A DNA stretch of 12,197 nt from Candidatus Atribacteria bacterium. Its GTDB lineage: Bacteria; Atribacterota; Atribacteria; Atribacterales; Caldatribacteriaceae. The position numbers and the translations under genes are program-made. How positions within the stretch are numbered: position 1 is the first letter of the stretch; each line of letters starts with the position of its first letter. Below the pieces are notes generated by a model. The model was given only the letters and a program-made list of their open reading frames with translations, was not told where the DNA came from and did no database searches. Location: the NCBI GenBank assembly GCA_029982105.1, contig JARRCQ010000022.1:1-12197 (forward strand), given 5' to 3'. Of the stretch, positions 6,357-12,197 are shown piece by piece.

Positions 6357-7340
6357 ATGTATAAACTGAGTCGGGGCTCAAAGGTAAAAAATATTATGGA
6401 AGAACTCTTCTATCTTCATTCCCTTTCTTTTGGCACTTACCCTGGGGTGTTACCAACCAGTAGGGAATTTTTAGAGTGGTACATAGAACGCCCAGGATTA
6501 GGTTTAGAAAATATACTCCTTTTTCTAGATGAAGGTAAAGTGATATCTAGCCTCTTTCTTACTCTATCCCATATTTATTTGGAGGGAGAGTTAACACCAG
6601 TGGGTATTATCGATACAGTTATGACTCACCCTGATTATCGTCGGAAGGGTTTAGCTTCGGCTCTTATTAAAGAAGCAGAAAAAATCATGGAAGAAAAAGG
6701 ATGCCGAATGGGCTATCTCTATACCGTTCCCGAATCTCCTCAATTTTACCTCTACCAGAGATTGGGATACATCGATTTTAAGAGGATTTTTCATTTACAG
6801 CGAGAAAAGGAAGATAAAACCTTCTATTACTGGGAAGAGAGACAATGCTACTCACAAAAAGTGAGGGAGTTCCTAAATCAAAATTTATCTTCTTACAATG
6901 GTTTTGTTTATCTTTCTGAAGAACAATGGATATGGCGAAAAGTAAAAAGACCCGTTTGCTTGCCTACTAAGTTAATATCTTTGCAAGATGAAAATGACCA
7001 TCTTCTGGCTACTTTCACTATTACCAAGGGAGAAATTACCACTGACAAAGATTCAGAGCCCATTGCTTATTTAAGCGACTGGTGCGGCATTAACCAAGAA
7101 GCTAAAGAAAAGGTTTTAGTAGAAAGCTTAAGATTGGTAGGAGAAGAGAGAAAAATAGATTGCTTGTCCTCTCCTGATAACAGAGAAGAGTGGGAAATAC
7201 TCCGTCGGTATAACTTCCGGCCTGTTATCCCCGAATCTGCTATGCTTCATCCTTTAGATGAAGATATTCACCAAAAAATAACCACCATAGATAGCAGGAG
7301 GCCCTGGTACCCCCTCATCGAGTCAATTGTTGGAGTATAA
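6357..7340 (+). CDS. GNAT-family N-acetyltransferase with unrecognised C-terminal half
   Basis: The first 150 residues or so are a GNAT acetyl-CoA-binding domain: an N-terminal helix, then IIDTVMTHPDYRRKGLASAL (84-103) holding the R-R-K-G-L-A pyrophosphate loop (95-100), a helix rich in Lys and Glu, and FYLYQRLGYIDF (130-141), the usual C-terminal GNAT motif. Residues about 151-327 are soluble and I do not recognise them; the two-part form and length recall Eis-like or tandem GNAT proteins, but that is a guess. The gene starts 6 bases after nagA with AAGGGGGT (6341-6348) as ribosome site, so it is the third gene of the amino-sugar operon. Acetylating an amino sugar, a peptide or a small amine are all possible. 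It ends 3 bases short of the convergent permease stop. Confidence 0.82.
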   Translation: MYKLSRGSKVKNIMEELFYLHSLSFGTYPGVLPTSREFLEWYIERPGLGLENILLFLDEGKVISSLFLTLSHIYLEGELTPVGIIDTVMTHPDYRRKGLASALIKEAEKIMEEKGCRMGYLYTVPESPQFYLYQRLGYIDFKRIFHLQREKEDKTFYYWEERQCYSQKVREFLNQNLSSYNGFVYLSEEQWIWRKVKRPVCLPTKLISLQDENDHLLATFTITKGEITTDKDSEPIAYLSDWCGINQEAKEKVLVESLRLVGEERKIDCLSSPDNREEWEILRRYNFRPVIPESAMLHPLDEDIHQKITTIDSRRPWYPLIESIVGV

Positions 7341-7343
7341 GTA

Positions 7344-8171
7344 TTAGCTTTTTATTGCTCCAAAAGTTAGACCTCGAACCAGATACTTCTGAACGATTAG
7401 AGCAAAAATTAAAACCGGCAAAGTGGCTATAACTCCCACTGCTGCCATTTCTCCCCATATTACTCCCAAAACTGAGAGAAAAAAGGTTACCGTGGTAGGA
7501 ACAGTTCGAGCATTAAAACTGGTGAGAAAGAAGGCTAAAGCAAACTCGTTCCAAGATTGAATTACACAAAAAATGGCGGTAGCAGCTAATCCTGGAGCTA
7601 CAAGGGGAAATATGATTCGCCAAATAGCTTGAAAGCGAGAGCAACCATCTACCCAGGCTGCCTCCTCTAACTCTCGAGGAATATCCTCAATGAAACCCCT
7701 CATCATCCATATAGTAAAGGGAATATTGAAGCTTAGATAAACAATGACTAGTAAAATATGAGTGTCAAGTAAGCCAATAAATCGGCCCAAGAGGAAAAAA
7801 GGGATAACCACTGCCATAGGAGGAAGCATACGAAGTGATAAAATCCAATAGGCTAAATCCTCTTTTCGAGAAAAATTGAATCGAGCCAACCCGTAAGCGG
7901 TCAAAGTCCCCAAAAAAAGAGATGTTAAAGTAGTCAAAGATACCACAACCGCACTGTTCTTGATATAAAGTAATAAATCCCTCTTTTGGAAAACAGCTTG
8001 ATAGTTTTCTAAAGTAGGCTTAAATATCCATACCGAGGGGTCAATGGTCTGTACCCTGGTTTTAAAGGAAGTCAAAAACATCCACAGAAAAGGAAATAAA
8101 CAGAAAAGCACCACTACCCCAATTAAGATATCAAAGACGACTCCCTGAATCTTGTTCTTAGAAGTTTTCAT
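7344..8171 (-). CDS. CUT1-family sugar ABC transporter permease, MalG type
   Basis: Inner-membrane subunit of a carbohydrate importer (BPD_transp_1). The 275 residues begin with a short cytoplasmic tail and a long first helix (about 11-33), then the LENYQAVF segment (54-61) and the usual further helices. The ATPase-docking EAA loop is clear at 170-192 (EAAWVDG at 170-176 and then IIFPLVAPG), and the C-terminus KYLVRGLTFGAIKS is typical of MalG/UgpE-type permeases. It starts directly after the stop of the upstream permease (TGA then ATG, no gap) with GGGGAGG inside that gene as ribosome site, so it forms a heterodimer with it. It is the last gene of the operon on this strand. The sugar is unknown. 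Confidence 0.93.
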   Translation of the reverse strand: MKTSKNKIQGVVFDILIGVVVLFCLFPFLWMFLTSFKTRVQTIDPSVWIFKPTLENYQAVFQKRDLLLYIKNSAVVVSLTTLTSLFLGTLTAYGLARFNFSRKEDLAYWILSLRMLPPMAVVIPFFLLGRFIGLLDTHILLVIVYLSFNIPFTIWMMRGFIEDIPRELEEAAWVDGCSRFQAIWRIIFPLVAPGLAATAIFCVIQSWNEFALAFFLTSFNARTVPTTVTFFLSVLGVIWGEMAAVGVIATLPVLIFALIVQKYLVRGLTFGAIKS

Positions 8172-9053
8172 TCAGTATTCCTCCCCAGATTCTCTTTTCA
8201 TAATACGCAATAAAACAGTAGTTAAGAGAGTAACTATCATGAGGAGAATTACAGCGTTAGCTGATGCTCTCCCAATCCAATTGGTATGACGAAATCCTAA
8301 CCGATAAATATGAAGACTCATCAGTTCGGTAGCATTACCTGGCCCACCTTGAGTTAATCCATACACTATGTCAAACATCTTTAGAGAATCAATAGCTCGA
8401 AGAAGAATAGATATAAGAATTATGGGGCGCATAAGAGGTAAAGTAATAAAGCGAAACAACTGGATAGAAGAAGCACCATCAACCAAGGCAGCCTCATAAG
8501 GTTCTTGAGGCAGAGCTTGTAAGCCAGCATATAAAATAAGCGCCATAAAAGGAGTCCACTCCCAAATATCTACTAGAATTAGTGACCAAAGAGCGTTTTC
8601 ATAGCCTAACCAGTTAATTTTCCCTATGGAGAGAAGAGAAAGTAGATAGTTTAAAACCCCATACTCTGTGTTGAGCATCAATTTCCATATTAGGGAAACA
8701 ATAGAAGGAGTAATAACCATAGGAATTATTAAAAAAGACATCCATAACCTTTTTCCAGTAATTCTTCGGTTAAAGAGAAGAGCAATAAGTAATCCGAGTC
8801 CAAACTCAGTCACAACCGTGAAACCACTAAAGAATAAGCTTATCCTTAAAGAATACCAAAAGTCTTTGTCTTCTAAAAAGAGATACTTATAATTTCGCAA
8901 CCCTATCCAAGACTTATTTTCCCAACCCATAGAAAGATCATAGTTGGTAAAACTCACGTACCATAGGAAAATAGTTGGAAAAATAACTATAAAAATAAGA
9001 GTGATAAAAGAGGGAAGAATAAAAAGGTAATGTTCTTTTTTTCTCTTTCTCAT
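8172..9053 (-). CDS. CUT1-family sugar ABC transporter permease, MalF/UgpA type
   Basis: First permease of the heterodimeric CUT1 channel. The 293-aa protein has a basic N-terminus (RKRKK), a first helix LFILPSFITLIFIVIFPTIF, then SFTNYDL (34-40) and WIGLRNYKYLF (49-59), a segment typical of MalF/UgpA-type permeases. The EAA loop is at 187-209 (EAALVDGASS then ITLPLMRP), followed by DIVYGLTQGGPGNATE, another hallmark. Six hydrophobic segments fit the family. The ribosome site is AAAGGG (9060-9065) six bases before the start. An 11-bp hairpin separates it from the binding-protein gene upstream. No ATPase gene accompanies it, so the complex probably uses a MsmX/MalK-like ATPase encoded elsewhere or beyond the window. 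Confidence 0.93.
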   Translation of the reverse strand: MRKRKKEHYLFILPSFITLIFIVIFPTIFLWYVSFTNYDLSMGWENKSWIGLRNYKYLFLEDKDFWYSLRISLFFSGFTVVTEFGLGLLIALLFNRRITGKRLWMSFLIIPMVITPSIVSLIWKLMLNTEYGVLNYLLSLLSIGKINWLGYENALWSLILVDIWEWTPFMALILYAGLQALPQEPYEAALVDGASSIQLFRFITLPLMRPIILISILLRAIDSLKMFDIVYGLTQGGPGNATELMSLHIYRLGFRHTNWIGRASANAVILLMIVTLLTTVLLRIMKRESGEEY

Positions 9054-9069
9054 TTAATTCCCTTTCCCG

Positions 9070-9094
9070 GGGAGAGAGCATTATGCTCTCTCCC
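9070..9094 (-). repeat. Stable hairpin between binding-protein and permease genes
   Basis: GGGAGAGAGCA (9070-9080) pairs perfectly with TGCTCTCTCCC (9084-9094) around a 3-base loop. No T-run follows on the minus strand, so it is not a standard Rho-independent terminator. Its place after the binding-protein stop (9104) suggests an RNA-stabilising or processing element, like the malE-malF intergenic repeat of E. coli, that raises binding-protein yield over the permeases. Confidence 0.65.
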
Positions 9095-9103
9095 TCTTAA
9101 AAT

Positions 9104-10438
9104 TTACTCGGCCATTATTTTTTCTACTTCTATCTGAGCTTTGTTCATAGCCTCTTGTGCTGACATTGACCCCACCAATACATCCGAACCGTAGCTTCCT
9201 ACTACCTCTAATACTTTCATAAACTTGGGATGAGGAGGAATCCAGCTGATTCCTTCTTTCACCAAATTATAAGCTCTTTCTAAGGAAGCAAGCTGAACAG
9301 GAAAGGTCCAGTTTTCTTTTACTAATTCTTCATCCTGGTAAATTGATTCTCGAACTGGAGTTCCACCTAATCTTACGTAGTCCTTGGCTTTATACTTACC
9401 AGTCATCCATACAATAAAAGCCCAAGCTGCTTCCTTTTTTTGCTCAGTAGAATCACTAGAAATACCCACATTCCAACCAGCTAAGGCACCATAGGCACCA
9501 GCCGGGCCAGCGGGTGGAGGAATGAATCCCACTCGATCAGCAATCATGGATTTAGTAGGGTCTATAATCCAAGGAGTTAAAGCAGTAGCATCGAACCACA
9601 TAGCAGTTCTTCCTGAAGTAAAAACAGACAGTGCTTCTTCATGAGTATAAACACCAATATCCGGAGGACCTTGTTTAAGAAGATCAACAAAATACTCTAA
9701 GGAAGCAACAGTTTCAGGGTCATTGACTAGTGCTTTCCATGTTTTTTGATCCAAGAGTTGTCCACCTAATGAATACATAACTGTCAACCAACCTGAACCA
9801 AAATGAATGCCTTTCTGCGCTCTCATAGCCATACCATAGAGATTTTCTTCTTTTCCATTAAAAAACTTAGCCAGGTTTAGCATATCATCCATAGTTTCCG
9901 GAGGGTTTTGCCCATATTTTTCAAAAATGTCTTTACGGTACCCTACGTAACGGGTTTCTCCGGCCACAGGTATTCCATAAATTACCCCCTGATAAGTACC
10001 AATGCCTTCCCGATAAGCAGGAAGTACATCTTGGTAATCAAACCAGTCCGGCGTCAATTTCTCATTATCTAAAAAAGGCTTAAGATCTATAGCTACTCCA
10101 CTTGGAGCATATTCAGCTAGATTAAAAGCGTCAATAAGTAAAACATCATAAACTCCCGTCTTCGCTTCATGTTCTAATAAAAGCTTCTGACGAAGATATC
10201 CCTCTTCAATTATGTCCCATCTAACCCTTATCCCCGTAAGTTCGGTAAACTCATCTACCATCGCTTGCATAGCATCAGTAGTAGGGTGAGGACAAAAAGC
10301 ACAAGTGATCGTGGTACCATCATAATTTTCTTTAATCATGTTAACCCAACTAGTTACCTCGGGCGGTAAATCGGCACCAGCCCAACTAACTAATAACAAA
10401 ATCCACAAACCAACTATTAACCAAGTTAGCCGACGCAT
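9104..10438 (-). CDS. Extracellular sugar-binding protein of the CUT1 ABC transporter
   Basis: Captures the sugar outside the membrane for the two permeases downstream. The 444-aa protein starts with a clear signal peptide (MRR, hydrophobic residues 4-19, then WAGA, cleavage likely after residue 22); no lipobox Cys is seen at that point, so it is probably free or otherwise anchored. The mature part has the family-1 solute-binding layout (SBP_bac_1): TDAMQAMVDEFTELTGIRV after the first strand, YDVLLIDAFNLAEYA, IYGIPVAGETRYVGYRKDIF, then GRTAMWFDATALTPWI and AWAFIVWMTGKYKAKDYVRL. The TITCAFCPHP strand carries two Cys where the family varies. The start is fixed by GAGGAGGAA seven or so bases upstream. 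It belongs to the operon of the ROK and Gfo/Idh/MocA genes. Ligand unknown. Confidence 0.92.
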   Translation of the reverse strand: MRRLTWLIVGLWILLLVSWAGADLPPEVTSWVNMIKENYDGTTITCAFCPHPTTDAMQAMVDEFTELTGIRVRWDIIEEGYLRQKLLLEHEAKTGVYDVLLIDAFNLAEYAPSGVAIDLKPFLDNEKLTPDWFDYQDVLPAYREGIGTYQGVIYGIPVAGETRYVGYRKDIFEKYGQNPPETMDDMLNLAKFFNGKEENLYGMAMRAQKGIHFGSGWLTVMYSLGGQLLDQKTWKALVNDPETVASLEYFVDLLKQGPPDIGVYTHEEALSVFTSGRTAMWFDATALTPWIIDPTKSMIADRVGFIPPPAGPAGAYGALAGWNVGISSDSTEQKKEAAWAFIVWMTGKYKAKDYVRLGGTPVRESIYQDEELVKENWTFPVQLASLERAYNLVKEGISWIPPHPKFMKVLEVVGSYGSDVLVGSMSAQEAMNKAQIEVEKIMAE

Positions 10439-10518
10439 AATAGTTCCTCCTCTACAAAATATTTAATTAGTTGTAAACAAAATAGGAAAAACTTACTTTT
10501 TAATTTTTTATCACCTCC
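10439..10518 (-). promoter_or_regulatory. Gap upstream of the CUT1 binding-protein gene
   Basis: The 80 AT-rich bases hold the binding-protein ribosome site near the left end and, at the right end, the orphan Shine-Dalgarno (10510-10519). A small dyad TTGT-AA-ACAA lies at 10471-10480 and an A5/T5 dyad at 10487-10501. I see no convincing -35/-10 pair, so transcription probably comes mainly from upstream of the ROK gene, with any local promoter or operator unproven. Confidence 0.35.
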
Positions 10519-10519
10519 T
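10510..10519 (-). promoter_or_regulatory. Orphan full-length Shine-Dalgarno sequence
   Basis: Read on the minus strand this is AGGAGGTGAT, a ten-base perfect complement of the usual 16S rRNA 3' end. It starts at the stop codon of the oxidoreductase gene, yet no ATG, GTG or TTG follows within 30 bases, and the next gene begins 71 bases on with its own ribosome site. It resembles the stabilising Shine-Dalgarno elements described in Bacillus cry3A leaders. Confidence 0.5.
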
Positions 10520-11547
10520 CAATCATAGTTTACCTTCTGGGGTGTTTTCTCTTCTGCTGAAGATAAAAGGGAAAATACAACCATACTAACCCGATAGCCA
10601 TCTTCAAAACCAGCCATAAACTCTTGCTTCGTGTGTAGTCTATTAACAAAATCTCTGATACTCTCATGAGCAAAACCACTGGCTTTTCCATGAATAAGAG
10701 GCATAATCAAAATATCGGGATGGTCGCTTTTATCTTCTAGATATCGTTCAATAGCCTGATTGTTGGTAAGATCCATGTTAATCATTCCCTTACTTCCCAA
10801 AATATTAATCTTTATATCATTCCAATGAGGATTAGTATTAGGAATAATCCAGTTATTTTCTATGGTGGCAATAACTCCATTTTCGAATTCTAATATACTC
10901 TGATAAATATCAGGAACGTTAATTCCTCTTTGAGCAAGGACTTTAGAGCGAGACACTGAATAAACACGTGTTACTTCGCTATTAGACAAAAAGCGGAGAG
11001 TATCTATAGTGTGACTACCCAAAAACCACAAAATGGAGGATTTTTCTGCCCAAGATAGCATTTGAGTAGGAACATAAATAATATCATTTAAGCGATAATA
11101 CATAGAGATCAGTTCACCTAGCTCTCCTTTATCTATGCTCTCCTTAGTCACTACAATAGGAGGATTCCAGCGAGTATGAAAGTCTACCATTACCCGAGAA
11201 TGAGATTTTTGGAAAGCATCCTTCATCGCTTTCAGGTCTTCTCTGTTAGTGGCCAAGGGTTTTTCTACCAGTATATCTTTCCCCGCTTGACAAGCAGCTA
11301 CAAAAGGTTCCCGATGAGCAAAATCGGGAGTAGTAATTCCTACCGCCTGAATATCAGGGTCCCTTAACAATTTCTCCATATCAGTATACCAACGCTTAGC
11401 TCCATATTTTTGTGCCAGGTGACGAGCTTTTTCCTCTACAAGATCACATATTGCAATAAGCTCAGAATAGGGTTCGCTAGAAAAAATTCGAGCGTGAGCC
11501 TCTCCCCACGTACCAGCACCAATTACTCCACAACCAATTTTATCCAT
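10519..11547 (-). CDS. Gfo/Idh/MocA family NAD(P)-dependent oxidoreductase
   Basis: Cytoplasmic sugar or polyol dehydrogenase family. The N-terminal Rossmann fold shows GVIGAGTWG (7-15) with an acidic residue, Asp35, at the end of the second strand (AICD), which usually favours NAD. The family signature ILVEKPLAT (92-100) gives the conserved EKP with Lys96. In the C-terminal domain WFLGSHTIDTLRFL (174-187) supplies the His179 and Asp182 positions that take part in catalysis in inositol dehydrogenase-like members. The 342-aa length is normal. GAAGGAGG lies a few bases before the start. It sits between the ROK gene and the transporter genes, so it probably oxidises or reduces the imported sugar or its derivative. 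The substrate cannot be read from sequence. Confidence 0.9.
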   Translation of the reverse strand: MDKIGCGVIGAGTWGEAHARIFSSEPYSELIAICDLVEEKARHLAQKYGAKRWYTDMEKLLRDPDIQAVGITTPDFAHREPFVAACQAGKDILVEKPLATNREDLKAMKDAFQKSHSRVMVDFHTRWNPPIVVTKESIDKGELGELISMYYRLNDIIYVPTQMLSWAEKSSILWFLGSHTIDTLRFLSNSEVTRVYSVSRSKVLAQRGINVPDIYQSILEFENGVIATIENNWIIPNTNPHWNDIKINILGSKGMINMDLTNNQAIERYLEDKSDHPDILIMPLIHGKASGFAHESIRDFVNRLHTKQEFMAGFEDGYRVSMVVFSLLSSAEEKTPQKVNYD

Positions 11548-11571
11548 TTTAATCCTCCTTCAAAATTAACT

Positions 11572-12197
11572 TCATTTTTTACTCAGATGAGGTAAGCTAA
11601 AAATATTTTCCATTACTAGGGCTGCTCCCCAAAGAACTTCCTGTTCTCTGTCCAAGTTACTAATCTCTATTTTTACTTCACCAGCCAATAACCCCAAAGC
11701 TTTTTCTTCTACTTCTTTTCTCACCAACCTAAGGAGATTTTCCGGATCGATCCGAGCCATTTCTCCAGTTAAAATTATTTTCTCTGGAGCGAGAACATTA
11801 ATTAAAAGTGCTGATAATTCTCCAATCAAGGAAAAAGCGTTATATAAAAGCTCTTGAATTCTAAGGTCATCTCTTCTTTCTCTCAAAAAATCAGCAGATG
11901 CTGTCTCTCCCTGATATTCTTCTCCCAATTCTTTCATCAAAGAGTAAAGCGATATAGCCGATTCTACACATCCCCTTTTTCCACAAGAACAAACTTTTTC
12001 TCCTGGAAGTAGCGCAACGTGCCCTACTTCTCCTGCTCCGCCTCTCAGTCCTCGGTAAACGTGACCATCGATTACTATTCCTGCTCCTATGGCTTCTCCA
12101 CTATTAATACATATAAAATTCTGTGCTTCTTTCCCTTTTCCAAACCACGTTTCTCCTAAAGTAGCTGCTATAGTACGATTACTAATTATTAGGGGCA
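11572..12197 (-). CDS. ROK-family protein, probably a sugar-responsive repressor; N-terminal part outside the window
   Basis: About 208 C-terminal codons are present; the frame stays open to the right edge. Visible features: AATLGETWFGKG (equivalent to the 'aALGE.wfGag' region), AIGAGIVIDGHVYRG (phosphate-loop region), GGAGEVGHV followed by CSCGKRGCVES, the ROK zinc site (His plus CxCGxxGC), and PEKIILTGEMA near the C-terminus. Just before the AATLGE motif the usual ENDAN is replaced by SNRTI, so the catalytic Asp of ROK sugar kinases is Arg. This argues for a NagC/XylR-type regulator, with a helix-turn-helix expected in the missing part, not for a glucokinase or NagK. It is followed by the oxidoreductase gene after 24 bases and probably controls this operon. 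Confidence 0.85.
   Translation of the reverse strand, partial: PLIISNRTIAATLGETWFGKGKEAQNFICINSGEAIGAGIVIDGHVYRGLRGGAGEVGHVALLPGEKVCSCGKRGCVESAISLYSLMKELGEEYQGETASADFLRERRDDLRIQELLYNAFSLIGELSALLINVLAPEKIILTGEMARIDPENLLRLVRKEVEEKALGLLAGEVKIEISNLDREQEVLWGAALVMENIFSLPHLSKK

Noticed and set aside
10487..10501. A5/T5 dyad as a terminator after the oxidoreductase gene
   Set aside because: All A-T stem of five pairs in an AT-rich gap; too weak to stop transcription.
10519..11547. Oxidoreductase as a GH109-type glycosidase
   Set aside because: GH109 enzymes are usually longer, often with an export signal; this 342-aa protein has neither and looks like a standard cytoplasmic dehydrogenase.

Overview
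The window is a compact, AT-rich bacterial segment with strong GGAGG-type Shine-Dalgarno sites, short gaps and ATGA overlaps. Its content is that of a sugar- and amino-sugar-scavenging heterotroph. I cannot name the organism: the gene mix and style would suit a low-GC, probably anaerobic lineage (Firmicutes or an Atribacterota-like group), but this is inference only. Two signal-peptide proteins and three or more ABC-permease genes show an emphasis on nutrient import. I see no rRNA, tRNA, CRISPR array or insertion sequence.

Layout. (1) 2-1982, + strand: a CUT2-type sugar ABC transporter made of the 3' end of a binding-protein gene, a terminator-like hairpin, a permease gene and a single-domain ATPase gene. 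(2) 1983-2224: non-coding, with an inverted repeat, a second overlapping hairpin ending in eight T, and a promoter. (3) 2225-3261, +: azlC-azlD, a branched-chain amino-acid exporter pair. (4) 3255-4094, -: a secreted plant/bacterial-type glutaminyl-peptide cyclotransferase, overlapping azlD tail to tail. (5) 4180-7340, +: an amino-sugar operon with a SIS-fold deaminase/isomerase, N-acetylhexosamine-6-phosphate deacetylase (NagA) and a GNAT acetyltransferase. (6) 12197-7344, -: an operon of a ROK-family protein (cut by the window edge), a Gfo/Idh/MocA oxidoreductase, and a CUT1 sugar transporter (binding protein and two permeases, no ATPase).

How it may work together. The CUT1 transporter and oxidoreductase probably bring in and process a sugar under control of the ROK protein. 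The converging nag-like operon removes acetyl and amino groups from N-acetylhexosamine-6-phosphate to feed glycolysis. That both operons serve one substrate is inference from proximity. No canonical NagB is visible: the SIS protein, which keeps the residues equivalent to the GlmS isomerase-domain catalytic Glu, His and Lys, is the likely replacement.

The points most worth a second look are the ROK protein lacking the kinase Asp, a perfect anti-16S Shine-Dalgarno sequence with no start codon after it (10510-10519), competing hairpins at 2036-2129, an 11-base promoter motif shared by two transcription units, hairpins after the binding-protein gene in both transporter operons, and a GNAT enzyme in the amino-sugar operon. 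I did not find convincing evidence of a wholly new system.
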